51,280 bases of DNA from SIG299 sp045531895 (GTDB lineage Bacteria; Bacillota; Clostridia; Lachnospirales; Lachnospiraceae): assembly GCA_045531895.1 (NCBI GenBank), contig JAZSEW010000118.1:1-51280 (forward strand). The letters are read 5' to 3'. The position numbers were made by a program, and so were the translations under genes. This document shows positions 7,545 through 15,534 of this stretch, piece after piece. Each line of letters opens with the position of its first letter. Within the stretch, counting starts at the first letter, position 1. The notes under the pieces were generated by a model. That model worked only from the letters and a program-made list of their open reading frames with translations. It searched no databases and had not been told where the DNA came from.

Positions 7545-8519
7545 CTACAACATATATTTTTTCAGCGCACCCTCATCAATCCTTCTCACCACACTGTAGG
7601 TATACGGCTCAAAATACTTCGGCCAGAAATGCTGTGCCGTTGGATTAAAGCTTTCGTAATCCACACCGAGATACTGATAGCCTTCCTCTTGAAGTACCTC
7701 CACCGCATAATTGATAAGGTTCTGGTAAATCTGCTTTCCACGATATTCCGGCAGGCAAAATGCTCCGCAAATATTTTTCACAGCAGGAAGCTCCGTTACA
7801 AAGGTTTCTGCCTCTTCACAGATTTCCAGAAAAGCTATCGGCAGTTCTTTATCCTTTGCCACAAAGATGCGGCTGCCGTTGTTTTCACGCTTTTGCACCC
7901 ACTCTTCGAACTCTTCCTCAGAGGTATACATAAAGCAGCAGCTTTCGCCCATATGATTCTTCAGACTCCGCCTCAGCTCCCGAACCTGCTTTGCCTCACT
8001 TGAAGGCAATTCTTCAAACGCAATTCTGACAGTTGGCATCACTCCCGGAATTGGCTCCATTATCCGTATCGCATCGGAACAGCGATGCCCAAAACCATTA
8101 TGAAAATATGCAGTGATGGCTTCTGTATCATGGGCATACAGCGCAATTCCATGATACAGCACACCTTTGCTTACCAACAGCTCCGCCATCTCCTGATACA
8201 TCATCTCGTAGATTCTTGTCCGGTTTTCTTTCACACAGCCATGGGCATGAATTGGTGTAAAGGTTCCTCTTACATTGGAATCAAAAGCCCCATCCCATGG
8301 ATTGTAACAGCCTATGAAACCGACTATAATATCTCCATCAAAGGCAGCTACACCAAAGTCGTTTTGCGTAAAACACACTAATTCCGGCAGTTTCATTACT
8401 CTTGGCAAAGCACTTACCCTGTTGCACTCTTCCTGATAATTTTCCAGAGCCAATCGCTCTGCTTCTATGAGGTGTTCTTTTTCCAGTTTTACAATTTTTA
8501 AAATATCCGTTTCCTCCAT
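7545..8519 (-). CDS. Tandem GNAT acetyltransferase with two domains
   Basis: Protein of 324 residues, about twice the length of its GNAT neighbours. The N-terminal half has a GNAT-like core (GVAAFDGDIIVGFIGCYNP, later GIALYAHDTEAITAYFHNGFG), and the C-terminal half has a second one (ICGAFCLPEYRGKQIYQNLINYA, then YESFNPTAQHFWPKYF). The second domain has the better acetyl-CoA loop (YRGKQIYQ); the first lacks a clear R/Q-x-x-G-x-G/A and may be structural. Tandem GNATs include mycothiol synthase and several aminoglycoside-modifying types. The ribosome binding site is weak. Substrate unknown. Confidence 0.8.
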   Translation of the reverse strand: MEETDILKIVKLEKEHLIEAERLALENYQEECNRVSALPRVMKLPELVCFTQNDFGVAAFDGDIIVGFIGCYNPWDGAFDSNVRGTFTPIHAHGCVKENRTRIYEMMYQEMAELLVSKGVLYHGIALYAHDTEAITAYFHNGFGHRCSDAIRIMEPIPGVMPTVRIAFEELPSSEAKQVRELRRSLKNHMGESCCFMYTSEEEFEEWVQKRENNGSRIFVAKDKELPIAFLEICEEAETFVTELPAVKNICGAFCLPEYRGKQIYQNLINYAVEVLQEEGYQYLGVDYESFNPTAQHFWPKYFEPYTYSVVRRIDEGALKKYML

Positions 8520-8548
8520 TCATACTACATATTGCTCTCAGTACTAAT

Positions 8549-8989
8549 TTATCTCCTCTTATACAGCACCAGTTCCGGTTCTGCACCGTTTTCGCCATAG
8601 GTACATACCAACAAAAAATCCATTCCGGCAACAATACCATAACATCTGCCATCGCCCAGTTCGCACTCCAGTTGATTTCCGAGGTAAATGCTATTGTCGT
8701 CCAAAAACTTCACCATTTGACCATTCGGCAAAGTATACTCCAGATTCACAAAGCTGCCATTCAAAGCGTACAAGTCGTTCACCCTCGGCATTCCCGGAAG
8801 GTTCAGTTCATTAAACTCTGCAACCAGCTTCTGCTTGAATTCCAAATAATTTTCTTTTCCCCCAATAGCTATGTAATCTGCAATAAAGCACTGCTTTCCA
8901 AAAGGACAACCCTTTGTTTCCGCACAGCCTTTACATGTATTCTTCATCATGCACTCACTACAATTTGCTCCACAAATTGAATTAATCAT
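8549..8989 (-). CDS. DUF3795-type cysteine-rich protein
   Basis: 146 residues. The N-terminus carries a Cys cluster (CGANCSECMMKNTCKGCAETKGC) like the DUF3795 family, which is thought to bind metal through these cysteines. The rest is an unfamiliar ~100-residue domain (LPNGQMVKFLDDNSIYLGNQLECE). No catalytic motif seen. DUF3795 proteins often lie next to GNATs and other small enzymes in clostridia, as here. Function unknown. Confidence 0.65.
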   Translation of the reverse strand: MINSICGANCSECMMKNTCKGCAETKGCPFGKQCFIADYIAIGGKENYLEFKQKLVAEFNELNLPGMPRVNDLYALNGSFVNLEYTLPNGQMVKFLDDNSIYLGNQLECELGDGRCYGIVAGMDFLLVCTYGENGAEPELVLYKRR

Positions 8990-9034
8990 ATCAACGTTTC
9001 TCCCTATTTCATCATAGTTTTTCCTAAATATGCT

Positions 9035-10045
9035 TCATTCAAGCACCGTCTTTACTTCTGTTAAAGCGCCTTCCTCAACCTCCGCATTCCGGCATTTCTT
9101 CACAAAGAAATTGCCGTCTCGCAAATCAGAAAACTGCAAATATAAATCCTGAGAAACCATCGTTTCAAACAATCGGTTTTCCTCATATTTCAGTGTGAAA
9201 ATGCGGGCTCCATATACATCTGCAAGATACGGATAGGTGGTATACATGCGCATATCTATTCTCTCATCCAGACTCATTAAAAGCATAGGAAAGGTTCCGG
9301 AACAGCCGGATTCCACCACAACAATACGCTGTTCTTTTATTTCTTCCAGTAAAGCTTTTAAACACTGCTTAAGTTCCGGATACTTACTAAGTGTCCGTCG
9401 AATATCCGGAAAAACGCCCTCACAAAACTCCTGAAAACTGCCACATCTTCCTTCCTCCAGTGCCTGAATAATTGCTACCCGGATTTCATCATCCACGCCA
9501 CATTTTCCGGTTAACTGTTCCAAGGTCTTTCTTCCAATCAGCCAAGGATAAATTGCATTCCGCTTCTTATCACGATAATACACATACGGCAATAATGTAT
9601 CGCGCAAAAGAAAAATGTACGCAGTATTTTCTTCATACCCTATCCACTCGCAATACTGACGCAGTTCCTGCAAAAAATACTCCTGTCCGGCATTTTTGAA
9701 ATCTGCTACACTTATGCAGCTACCGGCTTTTCTCATTAACTCATCAATTGCTGATAGCAGTTCTACTTCCGAGTCTTCATAAGAAAGCTTTGATTCCGAC
9801 AGTTCTTTTCGCCACATCATAAAAGGTTCCGCACCATTTTCCTTTAAAAACTTTCGCAAACGCGACACACCCTGACACGCCCCTTCCAGCTTTTCGCTCA
9901 GTTCCGTGTATCCTTCGTCCACCAAATCATCCAGCATTTTCAACAACTGTTTTGCTTTATAAATATTTGCTGCTGATACCGATGTTGTTTCCAGTAGTTT
10001 CAGTTCCTTTTCATAATAATTTAAACTATAAGAAATAAAGCTCAT
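9035..10045 (-). CDS. Uncharacterised protein, 336 residues
   Basis: I do not recognise this protein. The N-terminal ~110 residues are helical and highly charged (a long helix beginning YYEKELKLLE, possible coiled coil). The C-terminal part contains strand-loop motifs of a Rossmann-like fold: IVVVESGCSGTFPMLLMSLD, then MRMYTTYPYLADVYGARIF. VVVESGCSGTFP looks like a strand followed by a phosphate-binding turn, but this is only a guess. No signal peptide or membrane segment. Its place among modifying enzymes and its length suggest an enzyme, but no role can be assigned. Confidence 0.7.
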   Translation of the reverse strand: MSFISYSLNYYEKELKLLETTSVSAANIYKAKQLLKMLDDLVDEGYTELSEKLEGACQGVSRLRKFLKENGAEPFMMWRKELSESKLSYEDSEVELLSAIDELMRKAGSCISVADFKNAGQEYFLQELRQYCEWIGYEENTAYIFLLRDTLLPYVYYRDKKRNAIYPWLIGRKTLEQLTGKCGVDDEIRVAIIQALEEGRCGSFQEFCEGVFPDIRRTLSKYPELKQCLKALLEEIKEQRIVVVESGCSGTFPMLLMSLDERIDMRMYTTYPYLADVYGARIFTLKYEENRLFETMVSQDLYLQFSDLRDGNFFVKKCRNAEVEEGALTEVKTVLE

Positions 10046-10063
10046 GTTACTCCCTCATTCCCG

Positions 10064-10612
10064 CTATTTCGGCAAATATCTCTTCTCCCATTCCTCTCTG
10101 GTTATGGCATACACTCTTGTATACCCATTGTCTGTATCTGCGTACTCTTCTATAAACTTCATTCCGTTTTTCATCGCAGTGCGGTAGGAAGCCTCGTTCG
10201 TATATTTCATATAAGAATATACCGCAGGAAAATCATGATTTGCAAAAGCGAATTGAATGCTCGCAGCCGCAGCTTCTGTGGCATATCCCTTTCGTTGTTG
10301 GTCTTTCCTGATGTGGTATCCTACCTCCGGCAGAAGTTCTCCATGAATATTCTGCATTGTAAGTCCACAGTCACCAATCATTTCTCCCGTATTCTTCAGG
10401 CAGACCGCCCACAAACCAAAGCCAAAGGCCTGATATCTTTCCATATTTCTGGTTATCCAGCCCCTGACTCTTTTTTCATCGAAGGTGTACGGATAATGCT
10501 GCATGATGTCAGAATCAGCAAGAACCGCATACAGCGCATCATAATCGTCCGGAACCATTTCTCTCAAAATCAGGCGTTCCGTTTCCATTACTTTAGTCTT
10601 TCTCTTTTCCAT
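10064..10612 (-). CDS. GNAT acetyltransferase, RimJ/RimL type
   Basis: Starts with METERLILREMVPDDYDAL after a short lead, the classic beginning of the RimJ/RimL branch. The acetyl-CoA site is QQRKGYATEAAAASI, and EASYRTAMKNGMKF is the C-terminal motif. The frame opens at 10627, but I prefer ATG 10612 because GGAG lies 9 nt upstream. Thirteen bases separate it from a second in-frame ATG, so the exact start is uncertain. It is a paralogue, not a close copy, of the GNAT at 3490. Substrate unknown. Confidence 0.87.
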   Translation of the reverse strand: MEKRKTKVMETERLILREMVPDDYDALYAVLADSDIMQHYPYTFDEKRVRGWITRNMERYQAFGFGLWAVCLKNTGEMIGDCGLTMQNIHGELLPEVGYHIRKDQQRKGYATEAAAASIQFAFANHDFPAVYSYMKYTNEASYRTAMKNGMKFIEEYADTDNGYTRVYAITREEWEKRYLPK

Positions 10613-10642
10613 GCATATTTGCTCCATTTTATTACACTTTAT

Positions 10643-11194
10643 TTACGCCATCTCTCCTATAGAATACTCCAACTGAATATCCCGTGGGTCCTCTTCGTAA
10701 AGCTTCTCGTTTCTCTCCGTTGCTGCTACGCAGCCAAGCTTCTTATAAAACGCAACCGTATTCTCTGCAGACCCTGCACACAAAAATAATTTCTCCACAC
10801 CATACTCTGCTGCCTGCTTTGCGCACATTATAAAAAGTGCTTTCCCAATCCCTTTGCCTCGGTAGTTCTGTGACACAAAGAGCTGGTCTAACAGGACATA
10901 CTTTTCCTGTTTCCCGATAATTTCTCTATCTACCGTTGCATAACCTATCAAGGTATTTTCATCAAAGCAGCCAAAAGCAGTACCGCCGTTTTTCAGAGTT
11001 TCCTTAAAACGTTTCAAATGCCAGCCAAACCCATTTGGCAGCTCCAGGTCAGTCCAGTTGATTTCCACCAGCCTATATTCCCCGGTCTCCTCATTAATGC
11101 GCCACACATTTTTAATATAGTGAGTGGCATCAATTTCCTCAATACGCTCTGCTTCCTCTATTTTCAGTTTTCTATATTCCGGCATTCTTCTCAC
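10643..11194 (-). CDS. GNAT acetyltransferase
   Basis: About 183 residues. The acetyl-CoA site is YRGKGIGKALFIM and the C-terminal motif is ENTVAFYKKLGC, both well conserved. AGGAG lies 6 nt before a GTG at 11194, so I use this; an ATG at 11185 is also possible but too far from the ribosome binding site. The gene begins inside the end of the upstream membrane protein gene (overlap about 23 nt), which suggests translational coupling. Substrate unknown. Confidence 0.82.
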   Translation of the reverse strand: MRRMPEYRKLKIEEAERIEEIDATHYIKNVWRINEETGEYRLVEINWTDLELPNGFGWHLKRFKETLKNGGTAFGCFDENTLIGYATVDREIIGKQEKYVLLDQLFVSQNYRGKGIGKALFIMCAKQAAEYGVEKLFLCAGSAENTVAFYKKLGCVAATERNEKLYEEDPRDIQLEYSIGEMA

Positions 11195-11720
11195 TCTTTT
11201 CTCCTGACTCCAGTTCTGCTCCATACCGGAAAAATACAGAACACACAATAAACATTACACCATATCCCAGTTCTGACAATTCTTCTGTTACTACATCCGC
11301 AACGCCCGGAAGCATAATGCTTGCTACGATTTCCTGCAAAACCAGTGTCACACAAGGAATTACAATAATCAGAATACCCAAACGCAGAACCTCCTTGGCT
11401 CCTTCCATAGTAAACGGAGTTCCGGCAGATAACTCATTCGTAAAATATCTCCAAGAAAATTTGCACAAGATGGCCTGTGCTATACAAACAATAACACCGG
11501 AAACACAGGAATAATAGCTTTCCTCTATCGTGGCTCCGCTTTCCTTCATAAACCATTCAATCATGTCCGTACCACCCATGCGTAATTCCTGTACGCCGAG
11601 CAGCATAGTTAAGCCTACCAGACATGCAATTCCACATACCACAGACACAATAAATGTCACTTTACTTATAATCATTGCTATTTTTGCTAATACCTGAATT
11701 GCGTTTAAATTTTTAATCAT
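11172..11720 (-). CDS. DUF2975-like membrane protein
   Basis: 182 residues with four hydrophobic segments: near 17-45, 68-88, 108-128 and 148-165. The layout (two helices, short loop with FTMEGAKEVLRLGILI, two helices) resembles the DUF2975 family. In many clostridia DUF2975 proteins pair with a small Cro/C1-type regulator, but none is next to it here. Its role is unknown; it overlaps the following GNAT gene and would be in the inner membrane. Confidence 0.65.
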   Translation of the reverse strand: MIKNLNAIQVLAKIAMIISKVTFIVSVVCGIACLVGLTMLLGVQELRMGGTDMIEWFMKESGATIEESYYSCVSGVIVCIAQAILCKFSWRYFTNELSAGTPFTMEGAKEVLRLGILIIVIPCVTLVLQEIVASIMLPGVADVVTEELSELGYGVMFIVCSVFFRYGAELESGEKSEKNAGI

Positions 11721-11751
11721 CTTTCGTCTCTCCTCTTTTATATATATTTAG

Positions 11752-11958
11752 TCAGTTATCTTTTTTTAGTTTTATAACTCCCACAGCTATCATTAATATT
11801 CCTAGCACATAAGTCGGCCAATAGACATAGGAATACATTATCAGCCAGTCTCCTACCGTCCAAGATTCAATATTTGCATGATACACGCCTAAAATAAAGG
11901 GTAAAACCAAAGGAATAACACCAACTGCAATCAATAATTTCCAGATATTTTTTTTCAT
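11752..11958 (-). CDS. Small membrane protein with two helices
   Basis: 68 residues: MKKNIWKLLIAVGVIPLVLP (first helix), a short extracellular loop with WTVGDWLIMYSYVYWP, and a second helix ending in KLKKDN. ATG 11958 overlaps the stop of the upstream flavodoxin-like gene (ATGA), which indicates translational coupling. I do not recognise the family. Two-helix proteins of this size are common in accessory regions and could support neighbouring membrane proteins. Confidence 0.6.
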   Translation of the reverse strand: MKKNIWKLLIAVGVIPLVLPFILGVYHANIESWTVGDWLIMYSYVYWPTYVLGILMIAVGVIKLKKDN

Positions 11959-12524
11959 AGGCCACACACTTTCTTTGCAAACTCCTTTGCCCCCTCCACA
12001 GCCTCTGCTGTCCGGAAGGATGCCAGGTTATCACTATCCTGCACAGAATACATACCTACATATTCAAGTTTGGAATGCGCGCACAACCGCTGCACACCCA
12101 TCTCAAACGGATCTGTAGCATATGCCCCATCATAACCGTGGGTGGCAATAATACCAACTTTTTTGCCCTCCCACAGGCAGCCATTCACACTGCCATAGTA
12201 CTTATTGAAACCATAATGACGGTCCAATACTGCCTTCATTTTTGTGGTGCAGTACCAGGCAAAAATCGGCGTTGCAAAAATGATACAGTCTGACCATAAC
12301 ATCTCCTCTGCAAGCTCCGGCATATCATCCTTCTGTGCACAGCCATACTCTCCTGCTACCTCCTGACAGACATAGCATTCCTTACATGGATTTATTGTTT
12401 TCTTTTCTAACTCTATATATTTTATTTCTGCCTTTTGTTCCTCCAGCTCCTCCATAAAATATTTGCAAAGCTCTGCTGTATTTCCATGAAGCCGCGGACT
12501 TCCCATTAAAATTAACACTTTCAT
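11955..12524 (-). CDS. NADPH-dependent FMN reductase / flavodoxin-like protein
   Basis: 189 residues with the flavodoxin-like fold. GSPRLHGNTAEL is the FMN phosphate-binding loop of the reductase branch, and ATPIFAWYCTTKMKAVLDR is the second conserved segment. The motif CKECYVCQ contains three cysteines in the usual position of the iron-sulfur flavoprotein-like members and may hold a metal or disulfide. It would reduce quinones, nitro compounds or iron with NAD(P)H. ATG is preceded by AATGAAGT, a weak site; it is 14 nt behind the fused phosphotransferase gene. Confidence 0.82.
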   Translation of the reverse strand: MKVLILMGSPRLHGNTAELCKYFMEELEEQKAEIKYIELEKKTINPCKECYVCQEVAGEYGCAQKDDMPELAEEMLWSDCIIFATPIFAWYCTTKMKAVLDRHYGFNKYYGSVNGCLWEGKKVGIIATHGYDGAYATDPFEMGVQRLCAHSKLEYVGMYSVQDSDNLASFRTAEAVEGAKEFAKKVCGL

Positions 12525-12538
12525 ACTTCATTCCTCAT

Positions 12539-14398
12539 TCATTTTCCCAACATATCCTTTTTAAACACACCGCAAATTGTGTTCTCCAAGCCTGTATAGA
12601 TATTTCCCTGCACATCATCAAAAAAACTAACAGTTACAAAACCTGACTGTTGTGTTTCTTCCGCCAGACTCTCTCTGGAATATACCTGATTCCAAATATT
12701 ATATTGCTTGCTTTCCTTTTCCGTCAAAACCAGATACTGCTCCAGTGTATTATTTGTTTCCTCATAAAAAAGATTTTTATGAATCACCACATAAGACTCC
12801 GGTGACCAAAAGCCACCCTGTTCATAATGAATCGTCTGAAATTCTCGAAATACTTCGCGGTAATTTTCCTGAAACACATCCAAAATCAGCACTCCACCCG
12901 GCTTCAGTGCCCGATAAATCTTAGAAAGCAACTTGTTTCTATCCTTCGGTGGCAACACTCCAAAATCACAGTAAATTAAAATCGCAACATCAAACTCCTC
13001 CTCATAGTCAATCTCCAGATAATTCTGATAATGATATGTAATATCCAGTCCCTTTTTTGCTGCGTTTTCTACTGCATACTCGATAGAACGTCTGGAAAAA
13101 TCAATTCCGGTCACCTGAAAACCCTGTTGTGTCAACAACTCCGCATAGCAGCCGGGCCCGCAACCCAAATCCAGAAGTGTCTTTCCTTTTCCTCCACCAC
13201 ACAAACAGGTAATCCACTCTGTAGATGTTTCCATGACCTTCTGCGTTCTGGAAGCCGCCGTTCCCTCTGTATCCAAATGAGCCTTTAGCATTGCCTTGGA
13301 AATATGCTCATCATCCCAAAAAGCATCATCACTTTCTGCATACAGTTCAGTTTTTTTTCTCATAAATTGTAATACCTTGCTGTCCATTGAAAAAATCCTT
13401 CTACTCACCAGCTTTGCTGTCAACGCTTCTCCATTTTCTTCAAACCACCGCAGCAGCTTTGTAGAAAACTTCGCCTGCTGCATGTAAATATAACGGTTCT
13501 CTGCATCCGACTCATAATATTGCCCATAATAATCGCACACTGCAATCTGATAGTAAAACAAGGGAACCATGTTTAATAAATCATACTCCGTCAATGGTGC
13601 ATATTCACAATACTTGTCTACATAACGGACAAATTCCTCCATGTCAATCTGCCCTTCCTTGCAAGACGGTGCTGCATACACATAGGAGCGCACAATCTCC
13701 CACACCACCGGATGTACACAGGCTGTGGTCCAGTCAATGACTGCATTGATTTTGTTTTCTCCGCAGAGCAACTGGCTGATAAAGTAATCCCCATGGGTAC
13801 TCTGACAGGTCAGATGTTTTAAATCAAAGGTATACTTTGGAAACCGCTGCATCAAATCAATCCTGTACAACAAATCCGCCTCTGCCACTGTATCATTCTC
13901 CATTTGTGCACTTTTTAATGACTCCCGATAGGAAGAAAGCGCCCTCTCCGGGGTCATAAACTGAAAGAAGCCTTCTCCAATGCCGGTTGGCAGCCCTTCA
14001 TAATTTTTTAGCACTGTGTGAAATTTTCCAAGCATAGCCGCAGACTCCATCAACAGCCAGTCAGGAGCTTCATGCCAGTCATACATGGTTCCTTCTATAA
14101 ATTCCTGCACATGGAATACCCTGCCACGCTCATCATGAGATAAATATTCCTCCTGCACATTTTTCAGAAAACGACAGGCTGGAATCCCCTGCTGAAGCAA
14201 ATACTCACAAAGCATCGGCTCCTGCTCCGGATTATTGATATCACTCTCACTCGGATATTTCACCACATAGTTACCGTCCGTACAGGTAACAAACCAGGTA
14301 TCAGACCCGGCTCCGACTGCAGACTTTTTTACTAAATTTACGTTAAGATTATATTGTTCTGATAAAATTTTTGTTATATTTTCAAATGTACTCCCCAT
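12539..14398 (-). CDS. Fusion of a phosphotransferase with a SAM methyltransferase
   Basis: 619 residues in one frame. Residues 1 to ~335 form an APH/choline-kinase-like domain: the loop THGDYFISQ near residue 200 carries the catalytic HGD but has Gln where the family has Asn, and the second Asp is in VIDWTT. Residues ~385-619 form a class I methyltransferase with the SAM-binding loop LLDLGCGPGCY, the acidic residue in GIDFSRR, and ALKPGGVLILDVF. A single polypeptide that may phosphorylate and methylate the same substrate is unusual. The Asn-to-Gln change may weaken kinase activity. It is the first gene of the enzyme block; its start is preceded by GAGAGAAG. Confidence 0.82.
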   Translation of the reverse strand: MGSTFENITKILSEQYNLNVNLVKKSAVGAGSDTWFVTCTDGNYVVKYPSESDINNPEQEPMLCEYLLQQGIPACRFLKNVQEEYLSHDERGRVFHVQEFIEGTMYDWHEAPDWLLMESAAMLGKFHTVLKNYEGLPTGIGEGFFQFMTPERALSSYRESLKSAQMENDTVAEADLLYRIDLMQRFPKYTFDLKHLTCQSTHGDYFISQLLCGENKINAVIDWTTACVHPVVWEIVRSYVYAAPSCKEGQIDMEEFVRYVDKYCEYAPLTEYDLLNMVPLFYYQIAVCDYYGQYYESDAENRYIYMQQAKFSTKLLRWFEENGEALTAKLVSRRIFSMDSKVLQFMRKKTELYAESDDAFWDDEHISKAMLKAHLDTEGTAASRTQKVMETSTEWITCLCGGGKGKTLLDLGCGPGCYAELLTQQGFQVTGIDFSRRSIEYAVENAAKKGLDITYHYQNYLEIDYEEEFDVAILIYCDFGVLPPKDRNKLLSKIYRALKPGGVLILDVFQENYREVFREFQTIHYEQGGFWSPESYVVIHKNLFYEETNNTLEQYLVLTEKESKQYNIWNQVYSRESLAEETQQSGFVTVSFFDDVQGNIYTGLENTICGVFKKDMLGK

Positions 14399-14464
14399 AT
14401 ACTTCTCTCTCTTCTTCGAATTGATCGGCTATCCTTGCAAGGGCAATCATTCTCCTTTAAACCG

Positions 14465-14524
14465 TATAAAAAGACGCAGAACAAACTATATTCTAAATAT
14501 TAAGATAATTGGCTCTGCGTCTTT
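14465..14524 (-). terminator. Terminator whose 5' arm is the last codons of the KTR gene
   Basis: AAAGACGCAGA and TCTGCGTCTTT form an 11-bp perfect inverted repeat (14470-14480 and 14514-14524) with a 33-nt loop. Read on the minus strand, the 3' arm runs into a run of five T. The 5' arm encodes the K-T-Q-S tail of the KTR peptide, so the coding end and the terminator share bases. Confidence 0.6.
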
Positions 14525-14697
14525 GCGTCCGGCTCTTCAATAACCTTCATTTTAAAATTTTCAATGTCAATCAACGTTTCCTTTTTGCATTTTGGGCAAA
14601 ACAACGGAAACTGCCGAAGCACCGTGTCTTCCCGCATTTTATTCCGTGTTTTATTTCCACATACCGGACATTTTACCCATTCTGTTTTCAACTCCAT
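14500..14697 (-). CDS. Cys-rich KTR domain peptide
   Basis: 65 residues that match the Cys-rich KTR family: WVKCPVCGNKTRNKMREDT, then LFCPKCKKETLIDI, and the tail EPDAKTQSQLS. Two CxxC pairs suggest a small zinc ribbon. The family is often seen near regulators and resistance genes in clostridia; its function is not known. The ATG is 2 nt after the stop of the TetR gene, so the two are coupled and regulator and peptide are made together. The same tail occurs in the remnant at 3431-3478. Confidence 0.85.
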   Translation of the reverse strand: MELKTEWVKCPVCGNKTRNKMREDTVLRQFPLFCPKCKKETLIDIENFKMKVIEEPDAKTQSQLS

Positions 14698-14699
14698 AG

Positions 14700-15305
14700 T
14701 TACACCTCTTCCCTGTTTACCGGAACCGTTGCAAATTTACCTGATTTAATGAGCATTAAGGTTCCCTGAAAACCAACACTTAAAATCTCTGATATCTCCT
14801 CCATGGTAAAAAAGCACACCTTATTTGCTGCCAATGCACAGATACTGAACGTATGCAGCCAGTTCTGGCGGAATAAAAGCTCCGATTCCTTCCGGTTTAA
14901 ACTATAATCCCGCTGCATAATCTGAATACAGACCTCCACCGTGTCACCAAGACTTTCTACCATTTTTTCATAATTCTGCCCTTCTGCCGGTTCCCTCATA
15001 TACACCAACTGGAACAGTTTAGGTTCCCGCATGGCAAATTCAATCATTTTCATGCCCACATATTTGAAGGCAGGAGTATAGTTCAGAGCATCGCTGACGT
15101 AACTTTCAAACTCCTGAAGTGCCAGTTTGCGTACCTCCTGCTGTACTTCCTCCATACTCTTAAATGCGGTAAAAATCGGTGAAGAAGAAACTCCCAGTTT
15201 CTTCCCTAATTCTCTTGCAACAACAGACTCTATTCCGTTTTCTCTGGCCATTTCATAGGCTGCCTGAATAATCTCTTCTTTTGTAAATTTCTTTTTGGGT
15301 GGCAT
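14700..15305 (-). CDS. TetR-family transcriptional regulator
   Basis: 201 residues. N-terminal helix-turn-helix (KEEIIQAAYEMARENGIESVVARELGKKLGVSSSPIFTAFKSMEEV) with the typical TetR layout; the C-terminal ligand-binding part (LFQLVYMREPAEGQNYEK, later HTFSICALAANKVCFFT) resembles the TetR_C-type domains that sense amphipathic compounds. It is transcribed from a consensus promoter whose start region is covered by a 22-bp palindrome (15328-15349), which implies autorepression. The KTR peptide follows. The divergent AraC gene may also be controlled. Ligand unknown. Confidence 0.9.
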   Translation of the reverse strand: MPPKKKFTKEEIIQAAYEMARENGIESVVARELGKKLGVSSSPIFTAFKSMEEVQQEVRKLALQEFESYVSDALNYTPAFKYVGMKMIEFAMREPKLFQLVYMREPAEGQNYEKMVESLGDTVEVCIQIMQRDYSLNRKESELLFRQNWLHTFSICALAANKVCFFTMEEISEILSVGFQGTLMLIKSGKFATVPVNREEV

Positions 15306-15327
15306 AATAAACTATCTTCTTTCAAAG

Positions 15328-15349
15328 CATTTGTTATATAACATATGCT
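15328..15349. promoter_or_regulatory. Operator-like palindrome at the tetR transcription start
   Basis: A 22-bp near-perfect palindrome (one mismatched pair) with the perfect core TGTTATATAACA. It lies directly downstream of the tetR -10 element and would cover the start site. It is the obvious candidate binding site for the TetR protein. Confidence 0.7.
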
Positions 15350-15351
15350 AT

Positions 15352-15380
15352 ATTATAATTCCAGTTATGCATCATGTCAA
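15352..15380 (-). promoter_or_regulatory. Promoter of the tetR-KTR operon
   Basis: TTGACA (15380-15375), a spacer of exactly 17 bp, and TATAAT (15357-15352) on the minus strand: both elements match the housekeeping consensus fully. A strong promoter like this would need a repressor. Confidence 0.85.
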
Positions 15381-15386
15381 CAAGAT

Positions 15387-15415
15387 TTTACACACCATAT
15401 CGAAGAATCTATAGT
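15387..15415 (+). promoter_or_regulatory. Divergent promoter of the AraC gene
   Basis: TTTACA (15387-15392), 17-bp spacer, TATAGT (15410-15415) on the plus strand. Only 6 bp separate its -35 from that of tetR, so the two promoters are back to back. The leader to the ATG is about 110 nt. Confidence 0.6.
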
Positions 15416-15534
15416 ACAAGTATCATTATAGTAAAATCCCCTCTGCTTTTCAGTTGTTTTCATTACTTTTCCCTTGCATAATTTGAGATTTTATGACATA
15501 CTGCCATTAACACACCAAAGAAAGGAATACTGCC

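Noticed and set aside
10235..10789. 184-codon plus-strand frame across two GNAT genes
   Set aside because: It is a shadow of two well-supported minus-strand genes with good acetyl-CoA motifs.
3490..14398. Integron-type cassette array
   Set aside because: No integrase and no repeated attC-like sites were found in the short gaps between genes.
14376..14450. 24-codon frame after the KTR terminator with AAAGGAG in front
   Set aside because: The spacing between AAAGGAG and ATG is only about 1 nt and it overlaps the fused phosphotransferase gene; probably chance.
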